From assembly GCA_030054145.1 (NCBI GenBank), contig JASGCK010000014.1:1-55088 (forward strand): a stretch of DNA of 55,088 nt, given 5' to 3'. The notes under the pieces were generated by a model. It had not been told where the DNA came from. It ran no database searches and saw only the letters and a list, made by a program, of their open reading frames with translations. Below, piece after piece: positions 1-8,526 of the stretch. Source of the stretch: Cytophagales bacterium (lineage in GTDB: Bacteria > Pseudomonadota > Gammaproteobacteria > Burkholderiales > Burkholderiaceae_C). A program made the translations under genes and the position numbers. Position 1 is the stretch's first letter. Each line of letters starts with the position of its first letter.

Positions 1-51
1 GGTTCCCACGTTCACGTGGGGCTTGGTGCGTTCAAATTTTTCTTTTGCCAT
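1..51 (-). CDS. tuf: Elongation factor Tu, N-terminal fragment (runs off window)
   Basis: Only the first 17 codons are inside the window, reading MAKEKFERTKPHVNVGT, the invariant start of bacterial EF-Tu just before the P-loop. EF-Tu is the GTPase that delivers aminoacyl-tRNA to the ribosome. The ATG is at 51-49 and an AAAGGA ribosome-binding site lies about 10 bases upstream. The gene follows fusA on the same strand as expected for the str operon, but two unrelated genes separate them here. The family assignment is secure; nothing can be said about the rest of the gene. Confidence 0.93.
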   Translation of the reverse strand, partial: MAKEKFERTKPHVNVGT

Positions 52-80
52 GATGGGCGTCCTTTAAATAATAAGAGCAA

Positions 81-158
81 TGTCCGTGGATTGGTTTAAT
101 GTCTGCATCACATCACGATTCGCCTGCCACGGACAGCAAGCGGTGTGTGATCGCAGAC
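81..158 (-). promoter_or_regulatory. Interleaved inverted repeats in the tuf leader (pseudoknot-like)
   Basis: Two inverted repeats cross each other in the 118-bp gap before tuf. TGTCCGTGG at 81-89 pairs perfectly with CCACGGACA at 127-135. GTCTGCATCACA at 101-112 pairs with TGTGATCGCAGAC at 146-158 with one bulged base. The order a-b-a'-b' allows either two alternative hairpins or an H-type pseudoknot, not two nested stems. In the minus-strand transcript this would be the 5' leader of tuf. A regulatory role is inferred; no T-run follows either stem, so a simple terminator is unlikely. Confidence 0.4.
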
Positions 159-169
159 AACTGAAATAG

Positions 170-469
170 CTATCTAAGAATGGCAAACCAATTTGCATTG
201 ACAGATGCGACTTCTTTTACAGCTAGATTTTTATTTGTAGCAAATGGATCTGTCAATTCAAAATTAAATCCGCAGTTGTGAAGCATACCTGATGCTTTGC
301 CATTTGGCGGCATATCTCCATTGCGGTTTGGAATGTCGTCTGCGTTTCTGCCACGTGCTCTGTACACGGATGCAACTGAATTGCCACTCAACCATCCTTG
401 AATAACGGCAAAAATAGCAAATACAACTGATGTAATCACAAATAGAAGCACTATAGTTAATAAGTTCAT
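170..469 (-). CDS. Small membrane protein of unknown function
   Basis: 99 residues, not recognised. One hydrophobic segment at about residues 3-27 looks like an N-terminal membrane anchor or uncleaved signal; the rest is polar with no repeat or known motif. An AGGAAAA ribosome-binding site precedes the ATG. It lies 15 bp downstream of the 465-residue gene and on the same strand as the str operon, so it could be cotranscribed from fusA into tuf. Base composition is more AT-rich than the flanking translation genes, which suggests acquisition by transfer. The two genes may form a unit, but nothing seen here defines their function. Confidence 0.6.
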   Translation of the reverse strand: MNLLTIVLLFVITSVVFAIFAVIQGWLSGNSVASVYRARGRNADDIPNRNGDMPPNGKASGMLHNCGFNFELTDPFATNKNLAVKEVASVNANWFAILR

Positions 470-484
470 GTTTTTCCTATAATT

Positions 485-1882
485 TTAATTCTGTTTTAGC
501 AGCATCGTCATTCTGAATTTTGCGACAAAATTTCTTACTTTTGCCAGCCAATTCCACTGAGGTATAAGCTGACGCCCCATAATGAAATAGTTAAACAAGG
601 TGCCTGTTAGTATCAACCATACGGGGAGACAAACGCTTGCAATGCCGATCTCACAATTCATTTTGTCTACTGTACCAGCAGTACATAAATTCGCAGACAT
701 TTTATGATAAACACCTGCCAGATGATTCTCGGTACCATCGAATACTGTGGCTACTAGTGCTACCTGAACCCCTAAAAAGGCGAGAATCAAGGTTATTTTG
801 TTCGCCGTATTTTTGTGAAAACTCTCTTCGGCTTCTATAGCATTTAGTACGGCTGCCAAGCCTTCTGCTGAAGGTAAGGTTTGATCTTTTTCTGTATGCT
901 GATTTTGCTGCTGCATTTCCATTTGAATAGATGCTCTGACCGCTTGCAAATAAGCAATATATCCTCTAGCTTGTCGGAATAGTTCTGGAGTTTTAGTGTT
1001 CGCACCTATCAGCAGCATTACCCCACGAGCTAAACGCTGAGAAACTCTATTCAATTGAGAATAGCTTAACGCTGTGCATCCTGCAAGTTTGTAAGGTTTA
1101 ATCACAGCATCCGAAGTTTCTGGATGGTATTTATGTCGGTGGAAAATAAATTTTAGTGCGTAGTAAACTTGATTCAATACACTATCTGATTTAATATTTT
1201 TTGCATACTTTGAATTAACTTTGTCGAGTGTAAATGTTGCAAACCCGAATTTTGATATGCTTATAGTCCCACTTGCAATTTCGTGTACGTCATTTGAATT
1301 ATCTGCATATGAATATTTGCTAAAATTCGACATCCAATCTTTATTATTTTTAATAAAGCTTGTTTTAAATTTTTTAGTTGGTCTAATTGAAAGCAATGGC
1401 GAGTATGCTAACTGTCGCCACTCTCCACTCATTCCCGTACTTGATTCTGATTGTTTTATATCATACAAATATCCAAAAATTCTGCTTCTGACAGATGTTT
1501 TAAAATATTTAATTAATATCTTAGATGTGATTAATTTTACTATTTTCGCCAGACACAAATGACCTTTTGATGCATATTCAAAATGCTTTTGTGCTAGAAA
1601 ACCAGTCAAATCATTTAGTCTTCTTACTACATAGGATTCATCTTTATGTGTAACCAAAACTAAAACCTGAATTCTACGCTTATCAGATTTTAAAAAACAT
1701 TTTTTATTTACTTCTGAATCAAACTCACCCTGCTCGCTGTCGAAGCAATACACCTTTGCCAAAGACTTATCTTTATTCTCACGACCCAAAGCATCTGTAA
1801 ATCTTATAACTCCAGTTAGCACGGGTATCCATCCGAAGTATCTTTCGGATGAATTGCTTGTAAGATTGCCTGTTTTGGCCAT
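485..1882 (-). CDS. Unknown 465-residue protein with C-terminal membrane pair
   Basis: Not recognised as a named family. Residues 1-355 are mostly soluble, basic and lysine/serine-rich. Two hydrophobic stretches near residues 361-381 and 412-436 form a C-terminal membrane hairpin with a roughly 30-residue loop. The helical stretch before the first segment (about 338-358) is acidic. The ATG is only 22 bp after the fusA stop, without a clear Shine-Dalgarno sequence. The gene is strikingly AT-rich beside fusA, and it interrupts the normally adjacent fusA-tuf pair. The C-terminal topology loosely recalls CorA-type proteins, but no GMN motif is present, so I do not assign transport. Confidence 0.72.
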   Translation of the reverse strand: MAKTGNLTSNSSERYFGWIPVLTGVIRFTDALGRENKDKSLAKVYCFDSEQGEFDSEVNKKCFLKSDKRRIQVLVLVTHKDESYVVRRLNDLTGFLAQKHFEYASKGHLCLAKIVKLITSKILIKYFKTSVRSRIFGYLYDIKQSESSTGMSGEWRQLAYSPLLSIRPTKKFKTSFIKNNKDWMSNFSKYSYADNSNDVHEIASGTISISKFGFATFTLDKVNSKYAKNIKSDSVLNQVYYALKFIFHRHKYHPETSDAVIKPYKLAGCTALSYSQLNRVSQRLARGVMLLIGANTKTPELFRQARGYIAYLQAVRASIQMEMQQQNQHTEKDQTLPSAEGLAAVLNAIEAEESFHKNTANKITLILAFLGVQVALVATVFDGTENHLAGVYHKMSANLCTAGTVDKMNCEIGIASVCLPVWLILTGTLFNYFIMGRQLIPQWNWLAKVRNFVAKFRMTMLLKQN

Positions 1883-1904
1883 AACGCGTGCAATTTAGCT
1901 TAAC

Positions 1905-4007
1905 TTACTTAGCTCTCGCCGACATGATGGCTTCCGTCACATTTTTCGGGGCTTCCGTGTAATGCTTGAATTCCATCGTGTAAGTAGCGCGGCCTTGCGA
2001 CATTGAGCGTAGCGTGGTGGAGTAACCAAACATTTCGGACAGCGGTACTTCAGCTTTAATCGCCTTACCGCCACCAACCATGTCTTCCATACCTTGCACC
2101 ATACCGCGGCGACTGGACAAGTCACCCATCACGTTGCCGGCGTAGTCTTCGGGTGTTTCCACTTCAACGGCCATCATAGGCTCAAGAAGAACTGGATTGG
2201 CCTTACGGCAACCTTCTTTGAAACCAAAGATGGCAGCCATTTTGAAGGCGAGTTCATTCGAGTCAACATCGTGATACGAACCAAAGTGCAGCGTGACTTT
2301 CACGTCCACCACAGGATAGTTTGCCAGCACGCCCTGCGTCACGGCTTCCATGATGCCTTTTTCCACCGCAGGAATGTACTCGCGTGGCACCACGCCGCCC
2401 TTGATAGCGTCGATAAATTCAATGCCTTTACCTTGTTCATTAGGCTCAATTTTGAGCACAACGTGACCGTATTGACCTTTACCACCCGATTGACGCACAA
2501 ATTTGCCTTCCGCGTCTTCGATGGTTTTGCGAATCGTCTCGCGGTAGGCCACTTGCGGCTTACCAACGTTGGCCTCTACGCCAAACTCGCGCTTCATGCG
2601 GTCAACAATAATCTCAAGGTGAAGTTCGCCCATGCCCGCAATAATGGTCTGCCCCGACTCTTCGTCAGTACGCACACGGAACGATGGATCTTCAGCAGCC
2701 AAGCGATTGAGGGCGATGCCCATCTTCTCTTGGTCGGCCTTAGTTTTGGGCTCAACGGCCTGCGCAATCACAGGCTCAGGGAACACCATCTTTTCCAGCG
2801 TCACGATGTTGTCGGGATCGCACAGCGTTTCGCCTGTGATCACATCTTTCAAACCAATACAAGCTGCAATGTCGCCAGCCACAATTTCATCGACTGGCTC
2901 GCGAGCATTGGCGTGCATTTGCACGATACGACCGATGCGCTCTTTTTTGCCTTTGATCGGGTTGTAAACGCTGTCTCCAGACTTCAAAACACCCGAGTAC
3001 ACACGCACAAATGTCAACTGACCCACAAACGGATCGGTCATCAATTTAAATGCAAGTGCCGAGAATTTTTCTTTGTCGTCTGCCTTACGTGTCGTTGGCT
3101 GATCATTTTCATCCATGCAAGTCACAGGCGGAATATCCACTGGACTTGGCATGTACTCAACCACAGCGTCAAGCATCGCTTGCACGCCTTTGTTTTTGAA
3201 TGCAGAGCCGCACAGCATCGGCTGAATTTCGCTCGCAATCGTGCGCTGGCGGATAGCAGCTTTAATTTCCGCTTCGGTCAGCTCATTGCCTTCCAAGTAT
3301 TTGTTCATCAGCTCTTCAGAAGCCTCCGCTGCGGCCTCAACCAGCTTCTCGCGAAATTCGTTGGCTTTATCAACCAAGTCAGCAGGAATGTCGCCATAAG
3401 TGAACGTCACGCCTTTGTCGGCTTCGCTCCACAAAATGGATTTCATTTTGACGAGGTCAACCACGCCAGCAAAACCTTCTTCTGCACCGATTGGGATTTG
3501 CAATGGCACAGGATTAGCTTTTAAGCGCAGCTTCATTTGGTCATAGACCTTGAAGAAGTTCGCACCTGTGCGGTCCATCTTGTTGACAAAGGCCAAGCGC
3601 GGCACTTTGTATTTGTTAGCTTGACGCCACACCGTCTCAGACTGCGGCTGCACACCGCCCACGGCGCAGTACACCATGCACGCGCCATCCAGCACACGCA
3701 TTGAACGCTCCACTTCAATCGTGAAGTCAACGTGTCCAGGGGTATCAATAATGTTGATACGGTGCTGATCAAAGCTCTTGCTCATGCCAGACCAAAAACA
3801 AGTGGTTGCAGCAGACGTAATCGTGATACCGCGCTCTTGCTCTTGCTCCATCCAGTCCATGGTGGCAGCGCCATCATGCACTTCACCGATTTTGTGGTTC
3901 ACGCCCGTGTAAAAAAGTACACGTTCAGTGGTCGTTGTTTTGCCTGCATCAATGTGTGCAGAGATACCGATATTGCGGTAGCGTTCAATAGGGGTGGCGC
4001 GTGCCAT
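1905..4007 (-). CDS. fusA: Elongation factor G
   Basis: 700 residues, standard length for the translocation GTPase that moves tRNA-mRNA through the ribosome. The P-loop AHIDAGKT is at residues 17-24, followed by DTPGHVDF and NKMD GTP-binding motifs and the domain II-V sequence. The start is placed at [12 protein letters not shown] (4007) because an AAAGGA site precedes it; an in-frame upstream start would add 14 non-conserved residues. It follows rpsG by 81 bp in the str operon. Downstream, instead of tuf, come two AT-rich genes of unknown function. Confidence 0.97.
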   Translation of the reverse strand: MARATPIERYRNIGISAHIDAGKTTTTERVLFYTGVNHKIGEVHDGAATMDWMEQEQERGITITSAATTCFWSGMSKSFDQHRINIIDTPGHVDFTIEVERSMRVLDGACMVYCAVGGVQPQSETVWRQANKYKVPRLAFVNKMDRTGANFFKVYDQMKLRLKANPVPLQIPIGAEEGFAGVVDLVKMKSILWSEADKGVTFTYGDIPADLVDKANEFREKLVEAAAEASEELMNKYLEGNELTEAEIKAAIRQRTIASEIQPMLCGSAFKNKGVQAMLDAVVEYMPSPVDIPPVTCMDENDQPTTRKADDKEKFSALAFKLMTDPFVGQLTFVRVYSGVLKSGDSVYNPIKGKKERIGRIVQMHANAREPVDEIVAGDIAACIGLKDVITGETLCDPDNIVTLEKMVFPEPVIAQAVEPKTKADQEKMGIALNRLAAEDPSFRVRTDEESGQTIIAGMGELHLEIIVDRMKREFGVEANVGKPQVAYRETIRKTIEDAEGKFVRQSGGKGQYGHVVLKIEPNEQGKGIEFIDAIKGGVVPREYIPAVEKGIMEAVTQGVLANYPVVDVKVTLHFGSYHDVDSNELAFKMAAIFGFKEGCRKANPVLLEPMMAVEVETPEDYAGNVMGDLSSRRGMVQGMEDMVGGGKAIKAEVPLSEMFGYSTTLRSMSQGRATYTMEFKHYTEAPKNVTEAIMSARAK

Positions 4008-4088
4008 GATATTTTTTCCTTTGAAGACGCAAACAGCCCAAGCACTCAAAACGATGGGCGATTTGCTATCAGGTGATTTAAACGAATG

Positions 4089-4559
4089 TTAGAAACGGAA
4101 ATGCGAGAAAGCTTTATTGGCTTCAGCCATGCGATGCACTTCATCACGCTTTTTCATCGCACCGCCGCGACCTTCTGTGGCCTCAAGCAGTTCATTGCAT
4201 AAGCGCTGAGCCATGGATTTCTCGCTACGCTTACGGGCGGCTTCTTTAATCCAGCGCATCGACAGCGCCAAACGACGCACAGGGCGCACCTCAACAGGCA
4301 CTTGGTAATTCGCACCACCAACGCGGCGTGACTTCACCTCAACCATTGGCTTGACGTTGTCAATCGCCAAGGTGAAAGCCTCCATAGGCGGCTTGCCTGT
4401 TTTTTTCTCGATTGCCTCAAGTGCGCCATAAATAATGCGCTCAGCAACTGCTTTTTTACCGCTTTCCATAATCACATTCATGAATTTGGAGAGCTCGATA
4501 TTGCCAAATTTTGGGTCTGGCAGAATTTCACGTTTAGGGACTTCGCGACGACGTGGCAT
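4089..4559 (-). CDS. rpsG: 30S ribosomal protein S7
   Basis: 156 residues beginning [19 protein letters not shown], the typical S7 N-terminus, and full length for betaproteobacteria. S7 nucleates assembly of the 30S head on 16S rRNA, and in E. coli it represses translation of the str operon by binding the rpsL-rpsG gap. A strong AAGAGGTG ribosome-binding site precedes the ATG. The neighbours are rpsL upstream and fusA downstream. Nothing unusual is seen in the protein. Confidence 0.97.
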   Translation of the reverse strand: MPRRREVPKREILPDPKFGNIELSKFMNVIMESGKKAVAERIIYGALEAIEKKTGKPPMEAFTLAIDNVKPMVEVKSRRVGGANYQVPVEVRPVRRLALSMRWIKEAARKRSEKSMAQRLCNELLEATEGRGGAMKKRDEVHRMAEANKAFSHFRF

Positions 4560-4621
4560 GGTTTCACCTCTTTACATCTTGCTTCAGTGGATGCGCTTTT
4601 GCGCGATCAACAGGTCATTAG

Positions 4622-4699
4622 ACCTTCACTTACTCGATTCGCCTATCAACATTGAAGGTTGGAATCACTACGTTATTTTTGCGCCACGCAAAAAATAAC
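4622..4699 (-). promoter_or_regulatory. Hairpins in the rpsL-rpsG gap, possible S7 control site
   Basis: The 191-bp intercistronic gap holds two inverted repeats. ACCTTCA (4622-4628) pairs with TGAAGGT (4653-4659). A stronger stem pairs GTTATTTTTGCG (4672-4683) with CGCAAAAAATAAC (4687-4699), a 12-bp match with one bulge and a 3-base loop. In E. coli the equivalent gap is the S7 autoregulatory target. The position fits that role, but I cannot show the S7-binding sequence itself, and the A/T-rich stem could instead limit read-through. Confidence 0.35.
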
Positions 4700-4750
4700 A
4701 CCTGAAATACAAACTGACAAAAATACGATTACTAGCTTAGAGCAGAGCTT

Positions 4751-5128
4751 TTATTTCGCCTTCGGCTTCTTGGCACCGTACTTGGAGCGCGATTGCTTGC
4801 GATCTTTTACGCCTTGCAAATCGAGCGAGCCGCGCACAATGTGGTAACGCACACCTGGCAAATCTTTCACACGTCCGCCGCGAACTAACACGACGCTGTG
4901 CTCTTGCAGGTTATGACCTTCACCGCCAATGTAGGAGATCACTTCAAAACCGTTGGTTAAACGGACTTTAGCAACCTTACGCAAAGCGGAGTTAGGTTTT
5001 TTAGGTGTCGTTGTATAGACACGGGTGCAGACACCGCGGCGCTGCGGCGAGTTCTGCATCGCAGGACTCTTGGACTTGACGGTTTCCACCTCTCGTCCAT
5101 GTCGAATCAATTGATTGATAGTTGGCAT
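4751..5128 (-). CDS. rpsL: 30S ribosomal protein S12
   Basis: 125 residues with the conserved [13 protein letters not shown] and [13 protein letters not shown] segments. S12 sits at the decoding centre and influences accuracy. The lysines where streptomycin-resistance substitutions arise are both unchanged here: Lys43 in TPKKPNS and Lys88 in RVKDLPG. First gene of the str operon, with a 242-bp gap upstream that should hold the promoter. An AGGGA ribosome-binding site lies about 11 bases before the ATG. Confidence 0.97.
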   Translation of the reverse strand: MPTINQLIRHGREVETVKSKSPAMQNSPQRRGVCTRVYTTTPKKPNSALRKVAKVRLTNGFEVISYIGGEGHNLQEHSVVLVRGGRVKDLPGVRYHIVRGSLDLQGVKDRKQSRSKYGAKKPKAK

Positions 5129-5197
5129 TAGTAAACGTCCCTAAACGTTAGAATTAAAAAATAAACCTCTCCTGCCCCAAAAGCAGAAAAGCCTTCC

Positions 5198-5203
5198 ATT
5201 ATA
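5198..5203 (-). promoter_or_regulatory. Candidate -10 box for the str operon
   Basis: On the minus strand the hexamer TATAAT stands about 70 bases before the rpsL start codon, in the only sizeable gap upstream of the operon. No good TTGACA match lies 16-18 bases further upstream, so this is a consensus -10 with a weak or absent -35. It is the best promoter candidate I can see for rpsL-rpsG-fusA. Confidence 0.3.
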
Positions 5204-5285
5204 GCTAAATTCAAGAACCATATCCCGAGGCAACTTTTGCAGTTTTTCCATTCCCAGCTATGGTGGAGCCTCACAAAACGCTTCC

Positions 5286-5312
5286 ACCAGCCCACTTCAA
5301 TAGAGGGCTGGT
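5286..5312 (-). terminator. Weak hairpin after the HpcH/HpaI gene
   Basis: ACCAGCCC (5286-5293) and GGGCTGGT (5305-5312) form a perfect 8-bp stem with an 11-base loop. It lies downstream of the HpcH/HpaI aldolase stop on the minus strand. Only a short GTTTTG follows, so termination would be inefficient. It may separate the aldolase transcript from the str promoter. Confidence 0.25.
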
Positions 5313-5370
5313 CATCCGTGCTTTAGAGGCTTTGGCTCTTTGCAGATTGGCGTGTCTTTTGAGGCTACTT

Positions 5371-6180
5371 CTAGTAGCCACTCGATCCAGCGTCAGTGGA
5401 CGTGGTTTTTTTGAATTTCTCAACCAGCGCTTTAGTGCCGCGCATCAAGATATTGTTGTCTAAACCAACAGCCACAAAGGTCGTGCCGATGTCGATGTAG
5501 TGTTGCGCGAGTCGCTCGTCTGCGGTCAAGATGCCTGAGGCTTTGCCGGCTTTGTTGATGCGGTTAATCGCCTCATCAATTACGCGCAAAACTTCAGGAT
5601 GCTGTAGCTGTCCGATGTAACCCATAGATGCGGACAGATCAGCAGGACCAATGAACACACCATCAATGCCTTCAATTGCGCAGATCGCCTCTAGGTTGTT
5701 GATGGCAGTCATCGATTCAGCTTGCACCAGCACGCAGATTTGGTCATTGGCCACTTTCGAGTAATCAACAATACGCCCCCAGCGCGAGGCGCGTCCGCCC
5801 GCCACGCCGCGAATGCCTTGCGGCGGGTAACGTGTGGCACGCACCACGTGCTGGGCTTGTTCGGCGGTGTCAATCATGGGCACGAGCAAGCTTTGCACAC
5901 CAAGATCAAGATGCTGTTTGATGATTGCCGCGCCTGCGTCTCCGTAGCCGTTTGGAATGCGCACAATCGCATTGCTTTGTGGGTACGCGGCAATAATTTG
6001 CAATTGTTGCATCAGCGACTGCAAATCGTTTGGGCTGTGCTCTGCGTCCAACAATAACCAGTCAAAGCCAGCGCTAGCGCATAGTTCGCCTGACAGTCCG
6101 CCAATCAGGCTTTGCCAAAGCCCAATTTGCAGTTGTTTATTTTGAATAGCGCGTTTGAAATGATTGGTTGGATTTTGCAT
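5371..6180 (-). CDS. HpcH/HpaI family aldolase
   Basis: 269 residues, a TIM-barrel class II (metal-dependent) aldolase of the HpcH/HpaI family, which cleaves 4-hydroxy-2-oxo acids to pyruvate and an aldehyde. Visible family signatures are DAEHSPND (general-base His), VRIPNG (substrate-binding Arg), LVQAES (metal-binding Glu) and GVFIGPADLSASMG (metal-binding Asp). Length is typical. The true substrate cannot be read from sequence; the hpa and hpc aromatic-catabolic neighbours are absent, so I give no symbol. The last residues overlap a small GGCTACT/AGTAGCC hairpin at the stop codon. Confidence 0.9.
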   Translation of the reverse strand: MQNPTNHFKRAIQNKQLQIGLWQSLIGGLSGELCASAGFDWLLLDAEHSPNDLQSLMQQLQIIAAYPQSNAIVRIPNGYGDAGAAIIKQHLDLGVQSLLVPMIDTAEQAQHVVRATRYPPQGIRGVAGGRASRWGRIVDYSKVANDQICVLVQAESMTAINNLEAICAIEGIDGVFIGPADLSASMGYIGQLQHPEVLRVIDEAINRINKAGKASGILTADERLAQHYIDIGTTFVAVGLDNNILMRGTKALVEKFKKTTSTDAGSSGY

Positions 6181-6208
6181 GGCGAATGGAGATGTAAAGA
6201 ATAAGAAA

Positions 6209-6793
6209 TTAAGCGGCTTTTACAGGGGGGCGCACGATTTTAGGACCAAGTCGGGTGAGCAAGTCTTGCACATCAAAGCCCTTTGACGCATCCAGCGAGG
6301 GCGCGTTTAGCAGCCGAATCAGCAAACTGATTTGCAGCGGCGGAGGCGGTGGTTGCACGGGCACGTAGATATAAGTTTGTGTCCGCATATAGCGCACAGG
6401 CTGAATCATGGGTGACTCTAAATATGGACGGCTGATGTCGGTTAAATCTTTGCTGTCAAATACTTGCGACAAAGCCGTTGCCCTGCCGATAAAGCGCTCA
6501 ATCGCATCACGATTGACGGAACCCTCCAGTACTTCAAAGTGCGTCGCACCTTTGCTTTGTGCCAGCTCGGCGGCGCGGTAAAGCGCAAACGCATAAGTTT
6601 GATCAAAGTTAGCGACGGGGCTGGCGACAAAATTGATGCGATAAAGTGCCCCATCCACTTGCCGATCAGCGTAGCCAAAGTATTTTCCGCCTTCCCCCGC
6701 CGCTTGGTAATAGCTGGGCGAGGCACAGCCTGTAAGGCTTGCAGCAAAGGCCACAGCGATCAGCGTACCGATTAAAAATTTGCAGTGCTGCAT
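6209..6793 (-). CDS. Outer-membrane-type lipoprotein, CC0125/CC1285-like
   Basis: 194 residues with a signal peptide ending in the lipobox LTGC (Cys23), so it is predicted to be lipidated and exported. The next part (GKYFGYADRQVDGALYRINF and the AFALYRAAELAQSKGATHF stretch) resembles the CC0125/CC1285 lipoprotein family, whose function is unknown. The start overlaps the end of the upstream BtuF-like gene by 22 bp, which implies translational coupling. A proline run PPPPP occurs near residue 149. The family call is from memory of the pattern and is moderately sure; the lipoprotein call is firm. Confidence 0.75.
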   Translation of the reverse strand: MQHCKFLIGTLIAVAFAASLTGCASPSYYQAAGEGGKYFGYADRQVDGALYRINFVASPVANFDQTYAFALYRAAELAQSKGATHFEVLEGSVNRDAIERFIGRATALSQVFDSKDLTDISRPYLESPMIQPVRYMRTQTYIYVPVQPPPPPLQISLLIRLLNAPSLDASKGFDVQDLLTRLGPKIVRPPVKAA

Positions 6794-7614
6794 ACTAGAG
6801 GTCTCTTTTGATTTTGTTGAATATGCCAGTTTAAAAATAACTGATGTAACTGCGCCAGACCATCGGTGAGCGCCGCAGGCCCAGGCTGCAACATATCACA
6901 CGACTTGATTTCAAATAAGCCGCTATTTTGCACCGCTGGTATCGTTTGCCATCCTGCGCGTGCGGACACTTTTTCCGCTCTAAACTTTTTGCCGCACCAA
7001 CTGCCCACAATGATGTCAGGCGCTCGGCGAGCGGGCTCTAGCGGGTCGGTAATGACGCGATTTTTGCCAAGGCTTTGCCGGCCAAGCTCGGGGAACACAT
7101 CCACGCCGCCTGCAATGTCGATCAACTCAGACACCCACTGGATGGCGCTAATCATGGGTTCATCCCATTCCTCAAAGTACACCTTCGGGCGGGCTTGCCA
7201 GCTCTGGCTTGCAAGGCGCATGGCCGCGTGAGCCTTACGGATATTGGCCTCCCACGCATCGCCTTTATCAGATGCGCCCACCATGCCTGCAACAAGGCGA
7301 AGCGTGTCAAAAATCTCCTCAACGCTGCGCTGATTGGTGATCAGCACTTGCAAGCCTGCGCGAATGAGTTTGTTTGCCAGCTCCGCTTGCATATCAGAAA
7401 AACCAATCACGAGGTCGGGCTTGAGTGCAACGATTTGATCGATCTTGCCATCCAAAAACGCCGATACACGCGGGTGCGCTTGCCGCACACCAGCAGGGCG
7501 CACGGTATAGCCCGAGATGCCGACGATGCGGTGCTGCTCGCCCAGCAGATAGAGCCACTCGGTGGTCTCCTCTGTCAGGCAAACGATGCGTTGGGGGCCG
7601 CGTTTCAAATTCAT
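6772..7614 (-). CDS. BtuF/FhuD-like periplasmic-binding-fold protein without signal peptide
   Basis: 280 residues. The pattern RIVCLTEETTEWLYLLGE, then IDQIVALKPDLVIGFSD, then EEIFDTLRLVAGMVG is that of cluster A-III binding proteins for cobalamin, haem and iron chelates (BtuF/FepB fold). Unlike true transport receptors it starts directly in the first beta strand with no signal peptide, and no BtuC/BtuD-type permease or ATPase gene is nearby. It may be a cytoplasmic cobalamin-binding protein, which would suit a genome that encodes B12-dependent IcmF, but that link is inference. The downstream lipoprotein gene overlaps its 3' end. Confidence 0.8.
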   Translation of the reverse strand: MNLKRGPQRIVCLTEETTEWLYLLGEQHRIVGISGYTVRPAGVRQAHPRVSAFLDGKIDQIVALKPDLVIGFSDMQAELANKLIRAGLQVLITNQRSVEEIFDTLRLVAGMVGASDKGDAWEANIRKAHAAMRLASQSWQARPKVYFEEWDEPMISAIQWVSELIDIAGGVDVFPELGRQSLGKNRVITDPLEPARRAPDIIVGSWCGKKFRAEKVSARAGWQTIPAVQNSGLFEIKSCDMLQPGPAALTDGLAQLHQLFLNWHIQQNQKRPLVCSTANF

Positions 7615-7647
7615 GGTTGCGTCAGGTTTGAGAGTGATAATGCAAAA

Positions 7648-8526
7648 ATGACATTCTCATCGATACATCTATCAACCATTTTGAAGTACGGCGGCATCAG
7701 CTTTATTGCGGGTGCGGTGAACCATGGATTCTTTAGCGAATCGCGCTCACTATGGACGGCGGGCTTTGGCATTTTGTTTTATTTGCTGGGTGCGTGGCTA
7801 GAGATGCGTGATCAAACCGATCAAGCAAAAACATGGGGCGATGTGCTGGGCGCGGGCATTGTGTTTTCAATTGGCGTTGGTTTTTTTACGGGTGGTTTGC
7901 AGCACTTTCCTGACTCTCCAGCGCGTAGCGTGTGGGTTGTTCCGCTCGGTTTTGCGCTGAGTGTAGTTGCCATGTACATACAAGGGGGCGGGGGTCGATC
8001 ACAAATGAAAAGCGCTTTACTCTACGGCATTTTGGCAACGGCACTGGTGGTGGCTGGCTCTTTGCTTGCGTGGCGCGTGCTTGGTGGCGCAGAGCATGAG
8101 CGCGGTAATGACGGCCATTCGCACAGCCACGCCGTGAGTGCACCAGTTGTGAGCGCCGCAAGTTCGCTTGGCATGAATGTGCGCGATGTCACGATTGAGA
8201 TGTCCGATCAGATGCAGTTCTCGCCCAATCAATTAAAGGTTAAGCAGGGTGAGACGATTCGATTCACCTTGATTAATAAAGGCAAGGTGCGCCACGAGTG
8301 GGTGATTGGCAATGAAAAAGAATTGCTGGAGCACGCTGATCAAATGAAAAAAGCGGGAGCGAGCCCGCACAAGCATGACATGGCAAACGCCATCTCGGTA
8401 GCTGCTGGTGCGCAAGGCACGTTGACGTGGACTTTTGCTGCCGCTGGCACGCTTGCAATGGCGTGCTTTGAGCCAGGTCATTACGAGGCAGGAATGCGCG
8501 GTGTTATTGACGTATTGCCGCAGTAG
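7648..8526 (+). CDS. Membrane-anchored cupredoxin
   Basis: 292 residues. Five hydrophobic segments (about 12-29, 36-52, 65-85, 95-112, 122-143) are followed by a His-rich linker (GHSHSH, 156-161) and a C-terminal cupredoxin domain (about 178-292). A complete type 1 copper site is visible: His216 in RHEW, Cys273, His278 and Met283 in CFEPGHYEAGM (C-x4-H-x4-M). The start is the ATG at 7648; sequence further upstream is the antisense of the neighbouring gene. It is divergent from the BtuF-like gene, and its end overlaps nagZ on the other strand by 23 bp. Likely role: copper handling or electron transfer at the outer face of the inner membrane. The partner is unknown. Confidence 0.85.
   Translation: MTFSSIHLSTILKYGGISFIAGAVNHGFFSESRSLWTAGFGILFYLLGAWLEMRDQTDQAKTWGDVLGAGIVFSIGVGFFTGGLQHFPDSPARSVWVVPLGFALSVVAMYIQGGGGRSQMKSALLYGILATALVVAGSLLAWRVLGGAEHERGNDGHSHSHAVSAPVVSAASSLGMNVRDVTIEMSDQMQFSPNQLKVKQGETIRFTLINKGKVRHEWVIGNEKELLEHADQMKKAGASPHKHDMANAISVAAGAQGTLTWTFAAAGTLAMACFEPGHYEAGMRGVIDVLPQ

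Noticed and set aside
2094-3524. Long open frame on the plus strand opposite fusA (476 codons)
   Set aside because: It is the antisense of a conserved gene; the translation is His/Phe-rich with no domain, and fusA is certain.
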